From Actinoplanes aureus (lineage in GTDB: Bacteria > Actinomycetota > Actinomycetes > Mycobacteriales > Micromonosporaceae), in NCBI RefSeq assembly GCF_015704865.1, contig NZ_JADQTO010000019.1, positions 62,001 to 126,000 on the forward strand: a stretch of 64,000 bases of DNA, in the 5' to 3' direction. How positions within the stretch are numbered: the first letter of the stretch is position 1; each line of letters starts with the position of its first letter. A program made the position numbers and the translations under genes. Under the pieces are notes generated by a model, which worked only from the letters and a program-made list of their open reading frames with translations, had not been told where the DNA came from and did no database searches. This document shows, piece by piece, positions 40,391 through 48,490 of this stretch.

Positions 40391-40700
40391 TAGACTTGCC
40401 GGCAGTCGACCACGCCCATGTTCAACATGGGCGCGAAAGAGGAGCCCGCAGGTTCCCACCCGAGTCACACATGTGGCTGGGTCCGGTCTCCCCGGTGGGG
40501 GCAGCGCTTGTTGAAGGCGCATCCCCGCCAGGCGTGCGTCCTCTCGGACGCCGATGACCGGTCGAGCGGGCCCCGGCATGTGCTGGGGCCTTCTGCTTTC
40601 CCGGCGTCCCGCCTCCAGCGGGACACTCGGGGCCGACCGCCATTGGCATCACCCGTCACTCGTCGTGGCGGGTGAGAGAACAACGTTCTGAGGAGGCCCC
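40391..40700 (+). promoter_or_regulatory. Long structured leader of the infC-rpmI-rplT operon
   Basis: A TAGACT -10 element (40391-40396) overlaps the end of the PH gene and would give a leader of about 300 bases. The leader carries hairpins (CGCCCATGTTCAACATGGGCG at about 40413) and a terminator at 40569-40599. No coding frame in it looks real. IF3-L35-L20 operons are often autoregulated through such leaders by L20 or IF3; here that is inference. Confidence 0.6.
40569..40599 (+). terminator. Attenuator-like terminator in the infC leader
   Basis: GGCCCCGGCA (40569-40578) pairs with TGCTGGGGCC (40581-40590), one G-T wobble, followed by TTCTGCTTT. It lies about 110 bases before infC, so it could stop most transcripts unless an antiterminator forms. 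Confidence 0.65.
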
Positions 40701-41327
40701 ATCAGCGTCGAACCACGCGTGAACGAACAGATCCGGGCTCGTGAGGTCCGTCTGGTCGGTCCGGAGGGTGAGCAGGTCGGCATCGTGCCGCTCGAGCGCG
40801 CTCTTCAGCTGGCCGCGGACGTCGACCTGGACCTGGTCGAGGTTGCTCCGATGGCACGGCCGCCGGTGTGCAAGCTCATGGACTTCGGCAAGTTCAAGTA
40901 CGAGAGCGCACTCAAGGCCCGTGAAGCACGGCGCAACCAGCAGCAGACCGTCATCAAGGAAATGAAGCTCCGGCCGAAGATCGATCCGCACGACTACGAG
41001 ACCAAAAAGGGTCACGTGGTGCGGTTCCTCAAGGCGGGCGACAAGGTCAAGGTGACGATCATGTTCCGCGGTCGTGAGCAGAGCCGGCCCGAACTGGGCT
41101 TCCGGCTGCTGCGCCGGCTGAGCGAAGAGATTTCGGAGCTCGGCTTCGTCGAGGCCAGCCCGAAGCAGGACGGCCGGAACATGATCATGGTGCTGGCACC
41201 TCACCGGGCCACCAAGGCCGCCGCCGCAGCCGCCGTCGCAGCGGGCGCCAAGCCCGCCCGTGAGCCGCGCGAGGGCGACCCGACCGATGCTCCGGCAGCC
41301 GCTCCTGCCGACACGACAGCAGAGTAG
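40701..41327 (+). CDS. infC: Translation initiation factor IF-3, probable ATC start
   Basis: 208 residues: N-domain (VNEQIRAREVRLVGPEGEQVGIV), lysine-rich linker (FGKFKYESALKAREARRNQQQ) and C-domain (KLRPKIDPHDYETKKGHVVRFL), plus an Ala-rich acidic tail (from about 175). Family similarity starts ISVEPRVNEQ, which begins at ATC 40701, four bases after AGGAGG. The first ordinary start, GTG 40719, has no ribosome-binding site. A rare start lets IF3 limit its own synthesis, as in Escherichia coli (AUU). Confidence 0.92.
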   Translation: MSVEPRVNEQIRAREVRLVGPEGEQVGIVPLERALQLAADVDLDLVEVAPMARPPVCKLMDFGKFKYESALKAREARRNQQQTVIKEMKLRPKIDPHDYETKKGHVVRFLKAGDKVKVTIMFRGREQSRPELGFRLLRRLSEEISELGFVEASPKQDGRNMIMVLAPHRATKAAAAAAVAAGAKPAREPREGDPTDAPAAAPADTTAE

Positions 41328-41381
41328 TCAGTATTTCCCCGTGACTCCCCGGTGCGGGGAAAGATCAGAAAGAGGCGTCAA

Positions 41382-41576
41382 GTGCCGAAGATGAAGAGCC
41401 ACACCGGCATGGGTAAGCGGGTGAAGGTCACCGGCAAGGGCAAGATCGTGCGCGAGCAGGCCGGCAAGCGTCACCTGCTGGAGCACAAGAGCTCCCACGT
41501 CACCCGCCGGATGACCGGCACGGTCGTTGTGGCCAAGGCCGACACCAAGCGAGTGAAGAAGCTTCTGGGCCGCTGA
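41382..41576 (+). CDS. rpmI: 50S ribosomal protein L35
   Basis: 64 residues, PKMKSHTGMGKRVKVTGKGKI, highly basic, ending KRVKKLLGR. GTG 41382 follows AGAAAGAGG. Between infC and rplT as in nearly all bacteria. Confidence 0.97.
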   Translation: MPKMKSHTGMGKRVKVTGKGKIVREQAGKRHLLEHKSSHVTRRMTGTVVVAKADTKRVKKLLGR

Positions 41577-41612
41577 CGCGCGCCTGACCAGTTCCCCTAA
41601 GGAGTACTAGAA

Positions 41613-42005
41613 ATGGCACGCGTCAAGCGGGCGGTAAACGCCCAGAAGAAGCGCCGTACCCTGCTCGAGACCGCGAGCGGCTACCGCGGACAGCGTTCGC
41701 GTCTGTACCGCAAGGCCAAGGAGCAGGTGCTGCACTCGATGCAGTACTCGTACCGTGACCGCCGTGACCGCAAGGGCGACTTCCGCCAGCTGTGGATCCA
41801 GCGCATCAACGCTGCGTCCCGGGCCAACGGTCTGACCTACAACCGCCTGATCCAGGGTCTGAAGCTGGCCGGCGTCGAGGTCGACCGGAAGATCCTGGCC
41901 GACCTGGCGGTCCACGACGAGGCGGCGTTCGCGGCCATCGTCGAGATCGCTCGCGCGGCCGTCGCGGCCGAGGGCACCGGCGGCGCCGCCGCTCAGGCTG
42001 CCTGA
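41613..42005 (+). CDS. rplT: 50S ribosomal protein L20
   Basis: 130 residues, starting ARVKRAVNAQKKRRTLLETASGYRGQRSRLYRKAKEQ, with an Ala-rich C-terminal extension. Binds 23S rRNA early in assembly; in several bacteria it also represses this operon. AAGGAG precedes the ATG. Confidence 0.98.
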   Translation: MARVKRAVNAQKKRRTLLETASGYRGQRSRLYRKAKEQVLHSMQYSYRDRRDRKGDFRQLWIQRINAASRANGLTYNRLIQGLKLAGVEVDRKILADLAVHDEAAFAAIVEIARAAVAAEGTGGAAAQAA

Positions 42006-42024
42006 TTTCGCGTAGCACGTTTTC

Positions 42025-42058
42025 GAGACGCCCTCCGGCCCAGGTCGGGGGGCGTCTC
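42025..42058 (+). terminator. Hairpin after rplT
   Basis: GAGACGCCC (42025-42033) pairs with GGGCGTCTC (42050-42058); the T-tail is poor (GCTGTCTTGG). It separates the ribosomal genes from the methyltransferase. Confidence 0.6.
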
Positions 42059-42079
42059 GCTGTCTTGGAGTCGGAGCAG

Positions 42080-42853
42080 ATGTTCACACCGCGTACCCCG
42101 AGAATCGTTGCGGCCCGGCGCCTGCAGCGCCGCAAGGACCGTGACCAGAGCGGCCGCTTCCTGGCCGAAGGCCCGCAGGCCGTGCGCGAGGCGCTGGCCG
42201 CCGGCGCCGTGCTGGAGCTGTTCGGCACCGGCGCCGCGCTGGACCGGCACGCCGACCTGGCGGCGCAGGCGCCCGAGGTCTCGCCGGTCACCGACGACGC
42301 CCTGGAGGCGCTCGCCGAGACCGTGCACCCGCAGGGCCTGGTGGCGCTCTGCGAACAGATCGACGTGCCGATCGGTGAGGCGCTCGCGAAACGGCCGCGG
42401 CTGGTCGCGGTGGTCGCCGAGATCCGCGACCCGGGCAATGCCGGCACCGTGCTGCGCACGGCCGACGCCGCGGGCGCCGGCGCGGTCATCTTCGCCGGCG
42501 ACGCCGTCGATCCCTACAACGGCAAATGCGTACGCGCGTCCGCCGGCTCGCTGTTCCATGTGGACGTGGTACGCGCCCCGCTCAGCGTGATCGACCTGCT
42601 CCAGGACTCCGGGTTGCAGGTGCTCGCCACCAGCGGCACCGGCGACGACGACGTGGACTCGCTGCTCGACGGCGGTCTGCTGGACGCGCCGACCGCGTGG
42701 CTATTCGGGTCGGAGGCGCACGGGCTGCCGGAGCCGCTGCTGGCCGCGGCCGACCGGCGGGTCCGGGTGCCGATCTACGGCGGAGCGGAGAGCCTCAACC
42801 TGGCCGCGGCCGCCGCCGTCTGCCTGTACGCGTCAGCCCGGGCCCAGCGGTGA
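42080..42853 (+). CDS. TrmH/SpoU-family RNA 2'-O-methyltransferase
   Basis: 257 residues with an N-terminal RNA substrate-binding domain (RRKDRDQSGRFLAEGPQAVREAL) and a SPOUT knot: motif 1 EIRDPGNAGTVLRTADA, motif 2 WLFGSEAHGL, motif 3 VPIYGGAESLNLAAAAAVCLY. The family includes rRNA and tRNA ribose methylases and thiostrepton-resistance enzymes. The target is unknown. Its position between rplT and pheS is common in actinobacteria. Confidence 0.9.
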   Translation: MFTPRTPRIVAARRLQRRKDRDQSGRFLAEGPQAVREALAAGAVLELFGTGAALDRHADLAAQAPEVSPVTDDALEALAETVHPQGLVALCEQIDVPIGEALAKRPRLVAVVAEIRDPGNAGTVLRTADAAGAGAVIFAGDAVDPYNGKCVRASAGSLFHVDVVRAPLSVIDLLQDSGLQVLATSGTGDDDVDSLLDGGLLDAPTAWLFGSEAHGLPEPLLAAADRRVRVPIYGGAESLNLAAAAAVCLYASARAQR

Positions 42854-42874
42854 CCGGACGCGTACCGGGAGCGG

Positions 42875-42943
42875 TATGCTGGCCGCATGTCAGGTCCGAG
42901 GCTTCTGTTTATCCGGCCCGCTGGTCGCGGGCGCCGGATCTGA
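42875..42943 (+). CDS. Putative leaderless small ORF 1 upstream of pheS (18 aa)
   Basis: TATGCT (42875-42880), six bases, then ATG 42887 opens MSGPRLLFIRPAGRGRRI ending in TGA. This is exact leaderless spacing. It has one Phe codon (TTT) in a hydrophobic run. The span given includes the -10 hexamer. It could be a leader peptide affecting pheST, or a chance frame. Confidence 0.35.
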   Translation, partial: YAGRMSGPRLLFIRPAGRGRRI

Positions 42944-42996
42944 CTCTCCTGCGCGAACATCCCTGACCGGCGGGCTGCGGCCCAGCCGCGCCTCCG

Positions 42997-43043
42997 TAGA
43001 CTGCCCGATGGCCCTGTCTTGGATGGGGCACTGCCGGTGTTGA
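42997..43043 (+). CDS. Putative leaderless small ORF 2 upstream of pheS (11 aa)
   Basis: TAGACT (42997-43002), five bases, then ATG 43008 opens MALSWMGHCRC, whose TGA overlaps the GAGGGAG ribosome-binding site of pheS. TAGACT is also the best -10 candidate for pheST. The span given includes the hexamer. Confidence 0.35.
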
Positions 43044-43059
43044 GGGAGTTCGCCCGACC

Positions 43060-44121
43060 ATGTCCTACCGCAACGATCCGTACGATCCGAAGCAGGCCGC
43101 CCTGCTTGCGCCCGAGGCCCTCGAGGCCGCGGTGGCCGACGCTGAGAAGGCGTTCGCGCAGGCCGCCGACCTCGACGCGCTCGCCGCGCTGAAGCCCGCG
43201 CACCTCGGTGACCGCTCGCCGGTGTCCCTGGCCCGCCGTGAGATCGGCTCCCTGCCGCCGGCCGCGAAATCCGACGCCGGCAAGCGCGTCAACGTCGCCC
43301 GGCAAGCCGTCCAGGCCGCCTACGACGCCCGGCACGCCGAGCTCATGGCCGACCGGGCCGCCCGGGTGCTGGTCGAGGAGCGCGTCGACGTCACGCTGCC
43401 GTGGAGCCGCCGCCCGCGTGGCGCCCGGCACCCGCTGACCACGCTCATGGAGCACATGGGCGACGTCTTCATCGGCATGGGCTACGACATCGTCGACGGT
43501 CCCCAGCTGGAGCTGGAGTGGGCCAACTTCGACGCGCTGAACATCGGGCCGGACAACCCGGTGCGTGGCGCCATGGACACGTTCTACGTGGACCTGCCGG
43601 GCCTGGTGATGCGTACCCACACGTCGCCGGGGCAGGTGCGCACCATGCTCAACCGGCAGCCGCCGATCTACGTGGTCAGCCCCGGGCGGGCGTACCGGAC
43701 CGACGAGCTGGACGCCACGCACAGCCCGGTCTTCCACCAGATCGAGGGTCTCGTGGTGGACGAGGGCATCACCATGGCGCACCTGCGCGGCACCCTCGAC
43801 CACTTCGCCAAGGCGATGTTCGGGCCGGACGCGCGGACCCGCTGGCGTCCGCACTACTTCCCGTTCACCGAGCCGTCCGCCGAGTTCGACGTCTGGTTCG
43901 CGCAGCACCGCGACGGTCCGCGCTGGGTCGAGTGGGGCGGCTGCGGCATGGTCAACCCGCGGGTGCTGACCGCCTGCGGCATCGACCCGGCGCGGTACAG
44001 CGGGTTCGCGTTCGGCATGGGCGTCGAGCGGACCCTGATGTTCCGCAACGGCGTCAGCGACATGCGCGACATGGTCGAGGGCGACGTGCGGTTCACCACG
44101 AACTTCGGAATGGAGTCCTGA
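43060..44121 (+). CDS. pheS: Phenylalanyl-tRNA synthetase, alpha subunit
   Basis: 353 residues with an N-terminal coiled coil that binds tRNA and a class II catalytic core: HPLTTLMEHMGDVFIGMGYDIVDGP (motif 1), RTHTSPGQVR-YRTDELDATHSPVFHQIEGLVVD (motif 2) and GFAFGMGVERTLM (motif 3). Pairs with PheT, 4 bp downstream. Confidence 0.97.
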   Translation: MSYRNDPYDPKQAALLAPEALEAAVADAEKAFAQAADLDALAALKPAHLGDRSPVSLARREIGSLPPAAKSDAGKRVNVARQAVQAAYDARHAELMADRAARVLVEERVDVTLPWSRRPRGARHPLTTLMEHMGDVFIGMGYDIVDGPQLELEWANFDALNIGPDNPVRGAMDTFYVDLPGLVMRTHTSPGQVRTMLNRQPPIYVVSPGRAYRTDELDATHSPVFHQIEGLVVDEGITMAHLRGTLDHFAKAMFGPDARTRWRPHYFPFTEPSAEFDVWFAQHRDGPRWVEWGGCGMVNPRVLTACGIDPARYSGFAFGMGVERTLMFRNGVSDMRDMVEGDVRFTTNFGMES

Positions 44122-44125
44122 AGCG

Positions 44126-46603
44126 ATGAAGACGACACTGTCGTGGCTGCGCGAGTACGTCGAGCTGCCCGCCGGGATCACCGCTTCGGAGCTCGACACC
44201 GCGCTGACCAACCTCGGCATGGAGGTCGAGTCCATCGTCGACCAGTCCGCCACGGTCCTCGGTGACCTGGTCGTGGGCCGGGTGCTGACGATCGAGGAGC
44301 TGACCGGCTTCAAGAAGCCGATCCGGTTCTGCACGGTGGACGTCGGCCGGGACGCGCCCCAGGAGATCGTCTGCGGCGCGCGCAACTTCGCCGAGGGCGA
44401 CCTGGTGGTGGTCATCCTGCCCGGCGGCGAGCTGCCCGGTGGCTTCCGGATCGGCGCGCGGAAGACGTACGGGCGCAACTCCAACGGCATGATCTGCTCG
44501 GCGGCGGAGCTGGGCCTGTCCGGCGACCACTCGGGCATCATCGTGCTGCCCGCCGGCGCACCGGCTCCCGGCACCGACGCGCGGCCGGTCGTCGGCCTCG
44601 ACGACGTGCTGATCGACGTGGAGATCACCCCGGACCGGGGCTACGAGATGAGCGTCCGCGGTATCGCGCGGGAGCTGGCGACCTACTTCGCGGTGGGTTA
44701 CACCGACCCGGCGTCCGGCGCTGCCCCCGGGGCCACGGCTGACGTGCCGCACCCGGTGGTCGTCGAGGACACCGTCGGTTGTGACCGGTTCGCGGCCCGC
44801 GTGGTCCGCGGCATCGACCCGTCCGCGCAGTCGCCGGAGTGGATGCAGCGGCGGCTCATCGCGGCCGGCATCCGGGCCATCTCGCTGCCGGTCGACATCA
44901 CCAACTACCTGATGCTCGAGTACGGCCAGCCGATGCACGTCTTCGACCTGGACCGGCTGCGCGGCGGCCTGGTGGTCCGCCGGGCGCAACCGGCGGAGAA
45001 GCTGACCACCCTGGACGGCGTGGCCCGCGAGCTCGACGCCGAGGACATGGTGATCTGCGACGAGACCGGGCCGATCTCGCTCGCCGCGGTGATGGGCGGC
45101 GAGACCAGCGAGTGGCAGCAGGGCACGGTGAACGTGCTGCTGGAGGCCGCGCACTGGGACCCGGTCATGGTCGGGCGCACCGCGCGGCGGCACAAGCTGT
45201 TCAGCGAGGCCGCCAAGCGCTGGGAGCGGGGTGTCGACCCGCAGTTGCCGCTGGTCGCGTTGCAGCGGGCCGTGGAGATCCTGACCACGCACGCCGGCGG
45301 CACCGTCGACGACCGGGTTCTCGACATCGACCACGTGGTGGCCCCGTCGCCGATCACGTTGCCGGCCTCCCTCCCGTCCCGCCTGATCGGTCTGGACTAT
45401 CCGGCCGATCGCGTGGCTGAGCTGCTGGCCCGGGTCGGCTGCCAGGTCACCGGCGAGGACGAGCTCACCGTGACGCCGCCGAGCTGGCGGCCCGACCTGC
45501 TCGCCCCGATCGACCTGGTCGAGGAGGTGGCCCGGCTGGGCGGTTACAACGACATCCCGAGCGTTCTGCCGCCGGCCGGCAGCAGCAACGGGCTCACCCC
45601 GGCGCAGCGGCAGCGTCGCTCGATCGGGCGGGCGCTCGCCGAGAACGGGTACGTCGAGGTGCTGTCCTACCCGTTCGTCGCGCCCGGGACGGCCGACGCC
45701 CTCGGCCTGGCGGCGAACGACCCCCGGCGCAGCGCGGTGCGGCTCACCAACCCGCTGTCCGAGGAGGAGCCGCTGCTGCGTACGTCGCTGCTGGCCCCGC
45801 TGCTCGGCACGCTCAAGCGCAACCTGGGCCGCGGCCGCCGGGACGTGGCTCTCTTCGAGACCGGCACGGTGTTCCTGCCGCATCTGACCGCGACCGCGCC
45901 GCCGGCGCTCGGCGTGGACCGGCGGCCCACCGACGAGGAGTGGGCCGCGGCGAACACGATCGTGCCGGAGCAGCCGTGGCACCTCGCGGTGGTGCTCACC
46001 GGCGACCTCGACCCGGCCGGCTGGTGGGGCGACGGCCGCGCGGCCGGGTGGGCCGACGCCATCGAGGCGGCGCGCGTCGCGGTCGCGGCGGCGGGCATTC
46101 CCGCTTCGCGAGTGGGGGTACGCGCGGCCGAGCACGCACCCTGGCACCCCGGCCGGTGTGCGGAGATCCTGGTCGACGGAAACGTGATCGGCCACGCGGG
46201 CGAGCTGCACCCGTCCGTCCTCGCCGCGTTCGACCTGCCGAAGCGCACCTCTGCGGCCGAGCTGGACCTGGACGCGATTCCGGCCGCCCCGGTGATCGAC
46301 GCACCGCGGATCTCGACGTTCCCGGCGGCGCTGATCGACGTGGCGCTGGTCCTGGACCGTACGGTCCCGGCCGGTGACGTGCACGCCGCACTGGCCGAGG
46401 GCGCGGGGGAGCTGCTCGAGTCGGTGGCGCTCTTCGACGTGTACGAGTCGGAGCAGCTGGGCGAAGGGAAGCGGTCGCTGGCCTACAAGCTGACCTTCCG
46501 CGCACCGGACCGGACGCTGACCTCCGAGGAGACGATCGCCGCCCGGGACGCCGCGGTCGCGCTCACCGCGTCCCGTTTCGGCGCCACCCTGCGCGGCGCC
46601 TGA
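44126..46603 (+). CDS. pheT: Phenylalanyl-tRNA synthetase, beta subunit
   Basis: 825 residues: tRNA-binding OB domain (40-150), B3/B4 editing module, B5 domain, catalytic-like domain and a C-terminal anticodon-binding FDX-ACB domain (ISTFPAALIDVALVLDRTVPAGDV onward). MKTTLSWLREYVELP is the standard N-terminus. A long antisense open frame here is a shadow. Confidence 0.97.
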   Translation: MKTTLSWLREYVELPAGITASELDTALTNLGMEVESIVDQSATVLGDLVVGRVLTIEELTGFKKPIRFCTVDVGRDAPQEIVCGARNFAEGDLVVVILPGGELPGGFRIGARKTYGRNSNGMICSAAELGLSGDHSGIIVLPAGAPAPGTDARPVVGLDDVLIDVEITPDRGYEMSVRGIARELATYFAVGYTDPASGAAPGATADVPHPVVVEDTVGCDRFAARVVRGIDPSAQSPEWMQRRLIAAGIRAISLPVDITNYLMLEYGQPMHVFDLDRLRGGLVVRRAQPAEKLTTLDGVARELDAEDMVICDETGPISLAAVMGGETSEWQQGTVNVLLEAAHWDPVMVGRTARRHKLFSEAAKRWERGVDPQLPLVALQRAVEILTTHAGGTVDDRVLDIDHVVAPSPITLPASLPSRLIGLDYPADRVAELLARVGCQVTGEDELTVTPPSWRPDLLAPIDLVEEVARLGGYNDIPSVLPPAGSSNGLTPAQRQRRSIGRALAENGYVEVLSYPFVAPGTADALGLAANDPRRSAVRLTNPLSEEEPLLRTSLLAPLLGTLKRNLGRGRRDVALFETGTVFLPHLTATAPPALGVDRRPTDEEWAAANTIVPEQPWHLAVVLTGDLDPAGWWGDGRAAGWADAIEAARVAVAAAGIPASRVGVRAAEHAPWHPGRCAEILVDGNVIGHAGELHPSVLAAFDLPKRTSAAELDLDAIPAAPVIDAPRISTFPAALIDVALVLDRTVPAGDVHAALAEGAGELLESVALFDVYESEQLGEGKRSLAYKLTFRAPDRTLTSEETIAARDAAVALTASRFGATLRGA

Positions 46604-46612
46604 CCCGCTGAC

Positions 46613-46642
46613 GGGCGGCCGCCTCCCCGGTGGCCGCCCTTT
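46613..46642. terminator. Terminator after pheT
   Basis: GGGCGGCC (46613-46620) pairs with GGCCGCCC (46632-46639), followed by TTTC. It sits between convergent genes and may serve both. Confidence 0.65.
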
Positions 46643-46653
46643 CGGCGCAGAGG

Positions 46654-47412
46654 TCAGGGGACGATCTCGATGGGCGTGCCGCCCCGCGGATCGCCGAAGA
46701 GCCGGGCCGCGTTGCCACCGCGGGCGAGCAGCTCGTACCAGGTGTGATCGTTCCAGCCCGAGCTGCCGGGGGCGAAGGACATCGTGCCGGCGCGTACCTC
46801 GAAGACGCCGTCGCTGACGGTCGCCTCGGCCTCCACCTCGCCGATCCGGACCCGCACCGTGGTGCCGACCGGTGCCGGGGCGGAGTCCCAGGTGGTCTTG
46901 AGATTGCCGTAGCCGTCGGTGTACGCGACCGCGTGCTCGGGCGGCGGCGCGACCGGCAGTTCGTCGCCGAGCAGGGTGTCGTCGCCGGCGGCCAGCGCGG
47001 CGAGGGCGTCCGGGAACACGTCGCGGGACCGGAACTGGGAGCCGTGGTCGGCGACGTCCACGGCGTGGACGGTGACGCCCTCGGCGGCCAGGAACGAGAG
47101 GCTGGCGCCGGACGCGACGCCGACCACGAGGACGCCGGACTCGAGCCGGGCGGCGGCGAGCCGTTCCCCGGCGTTTGCGGCGCGTGGTTCGTCCCGGTCC
47201 TGGCGGGGCGCGACGTTCGCGTACACGATGCGGTCCTGTGGTCCCTCGCCGAAGGCGAGCTGAGCCACGCAGAAGCCGGCGGCGACCGTGTCGAAGGCCG
47301 GTACCGGCACCGCGTTGACCTCGGCCGAGGGCAGGAGCTGGGCGATCTTCTGGCGTACCTCGGCGAAGGCGAGGTCGCCGGTGCCGTAGTCGGCGACGAC
47401 GGTGACGAGCAT
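46654..47412 (-). CDS. SAM hydroxide adenosyltransferase-like (DUF62) protein, divergent
   Basis: 252 residues. The start, VTVVADYGTGDLAFAEVRQKI, matches the SAM-cleaving DUF62/fluorinase fold (usually TDFGxxD), and a C-terminal beta-barrel domain (from about 165, YGNLKTTWD) is present. Family members hydrolyse SAM or replace it with halide. Here FHGRD reads FRSRD and VVDPGVG reads VYANVAP, so the catalytic triad is altered. It may bind another nucleoside or be inactive. Confidence 0.65.
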   Translation of the reverse strand: MLVTVVADYGTGDLAFAEVRQKIAQLLPSAEVNAVPVPAFDTVAAGFCVAQLAFGEGPQDRIVYANVAPRQDRDEPRAANAGERLAAARLESGVLVVGVASGASLSFLAAEGVTVHAVDVADHGSQFRSRDVFPDALAALAAGDDTLLGDELPVAPPPEHAVAYTDGYGNLKTTWDSAPAPVGTTVRVRIGEVEAEATVSDGVFEVRAGTMSFAPGSSGWNDHTWYELLARGGNAARLFGDPRGGTPIEIVP

Positions 47413-47444
47413 GCTCGCAGACTATGTCCGCTGGTGCGCCCGGT

Positions 47445-47777
47445 TCATCGGTTTCTCAGCAAGCGTCGGGCGTGTGGCCGTTCGTCCTGGTCGACGCGGG
47501 TACAGCCGGAGGACTCCAGCGCCCAGTCGCCGGCCGTGAGCGCGGCGTCGATGCGGGCCCGGACCTCGTCCACCCGGTGCGGCTCGGTGGCGAAGAGGAT
47601 CCGGAGCCGCAGCCGATCCCCGTCCGCCTGGGCGGCGGTGTGGTGCGGCGCGAGCGGGCACGGCGGCTCGTGCTCCCAATGCCCGCAGAGCGCGGTGGTG
47701 ACCGCGGCTCCGGGCGCACCCGGATCCGTGCCGGGCCCGGGAATCAGCGTCGCCTGGTGGGCGTAGATCTGCCGCAT
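47445..47777 (-). CDS. Small conserved protein with a Cys/His cluster
   Basis: 110 residues; codon use is like neighbouring genes. CGHWEHEPPCPLAPHHT (about 31-47) is a Cys/His-rich motif that I recall from uncharacterised actinomycete proteins and that could bind metal. The rest is a mixed alpha/beta domain. It runs in the same direction as the SAM adenosyltransferase-like gene, 32 bp ahead of it. Function unknown. Confidence 0.65.
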   Translation of the reverse strand: MRQIYAHQATLIPGPGTDPGAPGAAVTTALCGHWEHEPPCPLAPHHTAAQADGDRLRLRILFATEPHRVDEVRARIDAALTAGDWALESSGCTRVDQDERPHARRLLRNR

Positions 47778-47803
47778 GGCCGAACGGTATCCGGACTGCC
47801 AGG

Positions 47804-48490
47804 ATGACTGCCATGAAGAACGGATACGACGGGACCGGTCCGGGCGCCTTCACCCCGGACGGTTGCGCGGTCGACCTGTACACCCGGCTTCCGGTGCGTG
47901 ACGAGCCGCAGATCATCGCGAGCGCCGCGCCGCCGCCGGCGACGCTGCTCGAGCTGGGCGCCGGCGCCGGCCGGGTGACCAGGGCGCTGACCGCCATGGG
48001 GTACGCCGTAACCGCCGTCGACGAGTCTCCCGAGATGCTCGCGCACGTCACCGGAGCCCGGACCGTGTGCTCCAGCATCGAGGACCTCCGCCTGCCCGAC
48101 CGGTACGACGTCGTGCTGCTCTCCTCGTTCCTGGTGCACGCCCCCGACCCGGCGGTCCGCGCCGCCCTGCTGGACACCTGCCGCCGGCACGTCACACCCG
48201 GTGGGGTCGTCCTGATCCAGCGGGAGGGCGTGGACTGGCACGAGCGGGTGCCCCGCGAGTCGCCGGCCGGTGACGGGATCGCCCGGGCGCTCGCCTCCGA
48301 CGACCTGGGCGACGGCACCCGCAGCATCCGGTTCGAGTACGAGTTCCCGGACGCCACCTGGACCCAGGTGTTCCGTTCCCGGCCGCTCACGCCGGAGCAG
48401 TTCGAGGCGGCGCTGTCCGAGGCGGGCCTGGTCCTGGACCGCTACCTCACCTCGGACGGCATCTGGACCTGTTGCCGGGTCGCGGACTAG
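47804..48490 (+). CDS. Class I SAM-dependent methyltransferase
   Basis: 228 residues. LLELGAGAGRVTRALTAMGY (motif I), VTAVDESPEML (acidic residue for the SAM ribose) and YDVVLLSSFLVHAPD form a Methyltransf_25/11-type fold. The substrate is unknown. ATG 47804 and ATG 47813 are both possible. Divergent from the small Cys/His protein; its 3' end overlaps the convergent SDR by 4 bp. Confidence 0.8.
   Translation: MTAMKNGYDGTGPGAFTPDGCAVDLYTRLPVRDEPQIIASAAPPPATLLELGAGAGRVTRALTAMGYAVTAVDESPEMLAHVTGARTVCSSIEDLRLPDRYDVVLLSSFLVHAPDPAVRAALLDTCRRHVTPGGVVLIQREGVDWHERVPRESPAGDGIARALASDDLGDGTRSIRFEYEFPDATWTQVFRSRPLTPEQFEAALSEAGLVLDRYLTSDGIWTCCRVAD

Noticed and set aside
42854..43059. T-box riboswitch upstream of pheS
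   Set aside because: The conserved T-box sequence (AGGGTGGNACCGCG) is absent, and the space is short.
44093..46384. 763-codon minus-strand open frame
   Set aside because: It is a shadow of pheT with no recognisable motif and no ribosome-binding site.
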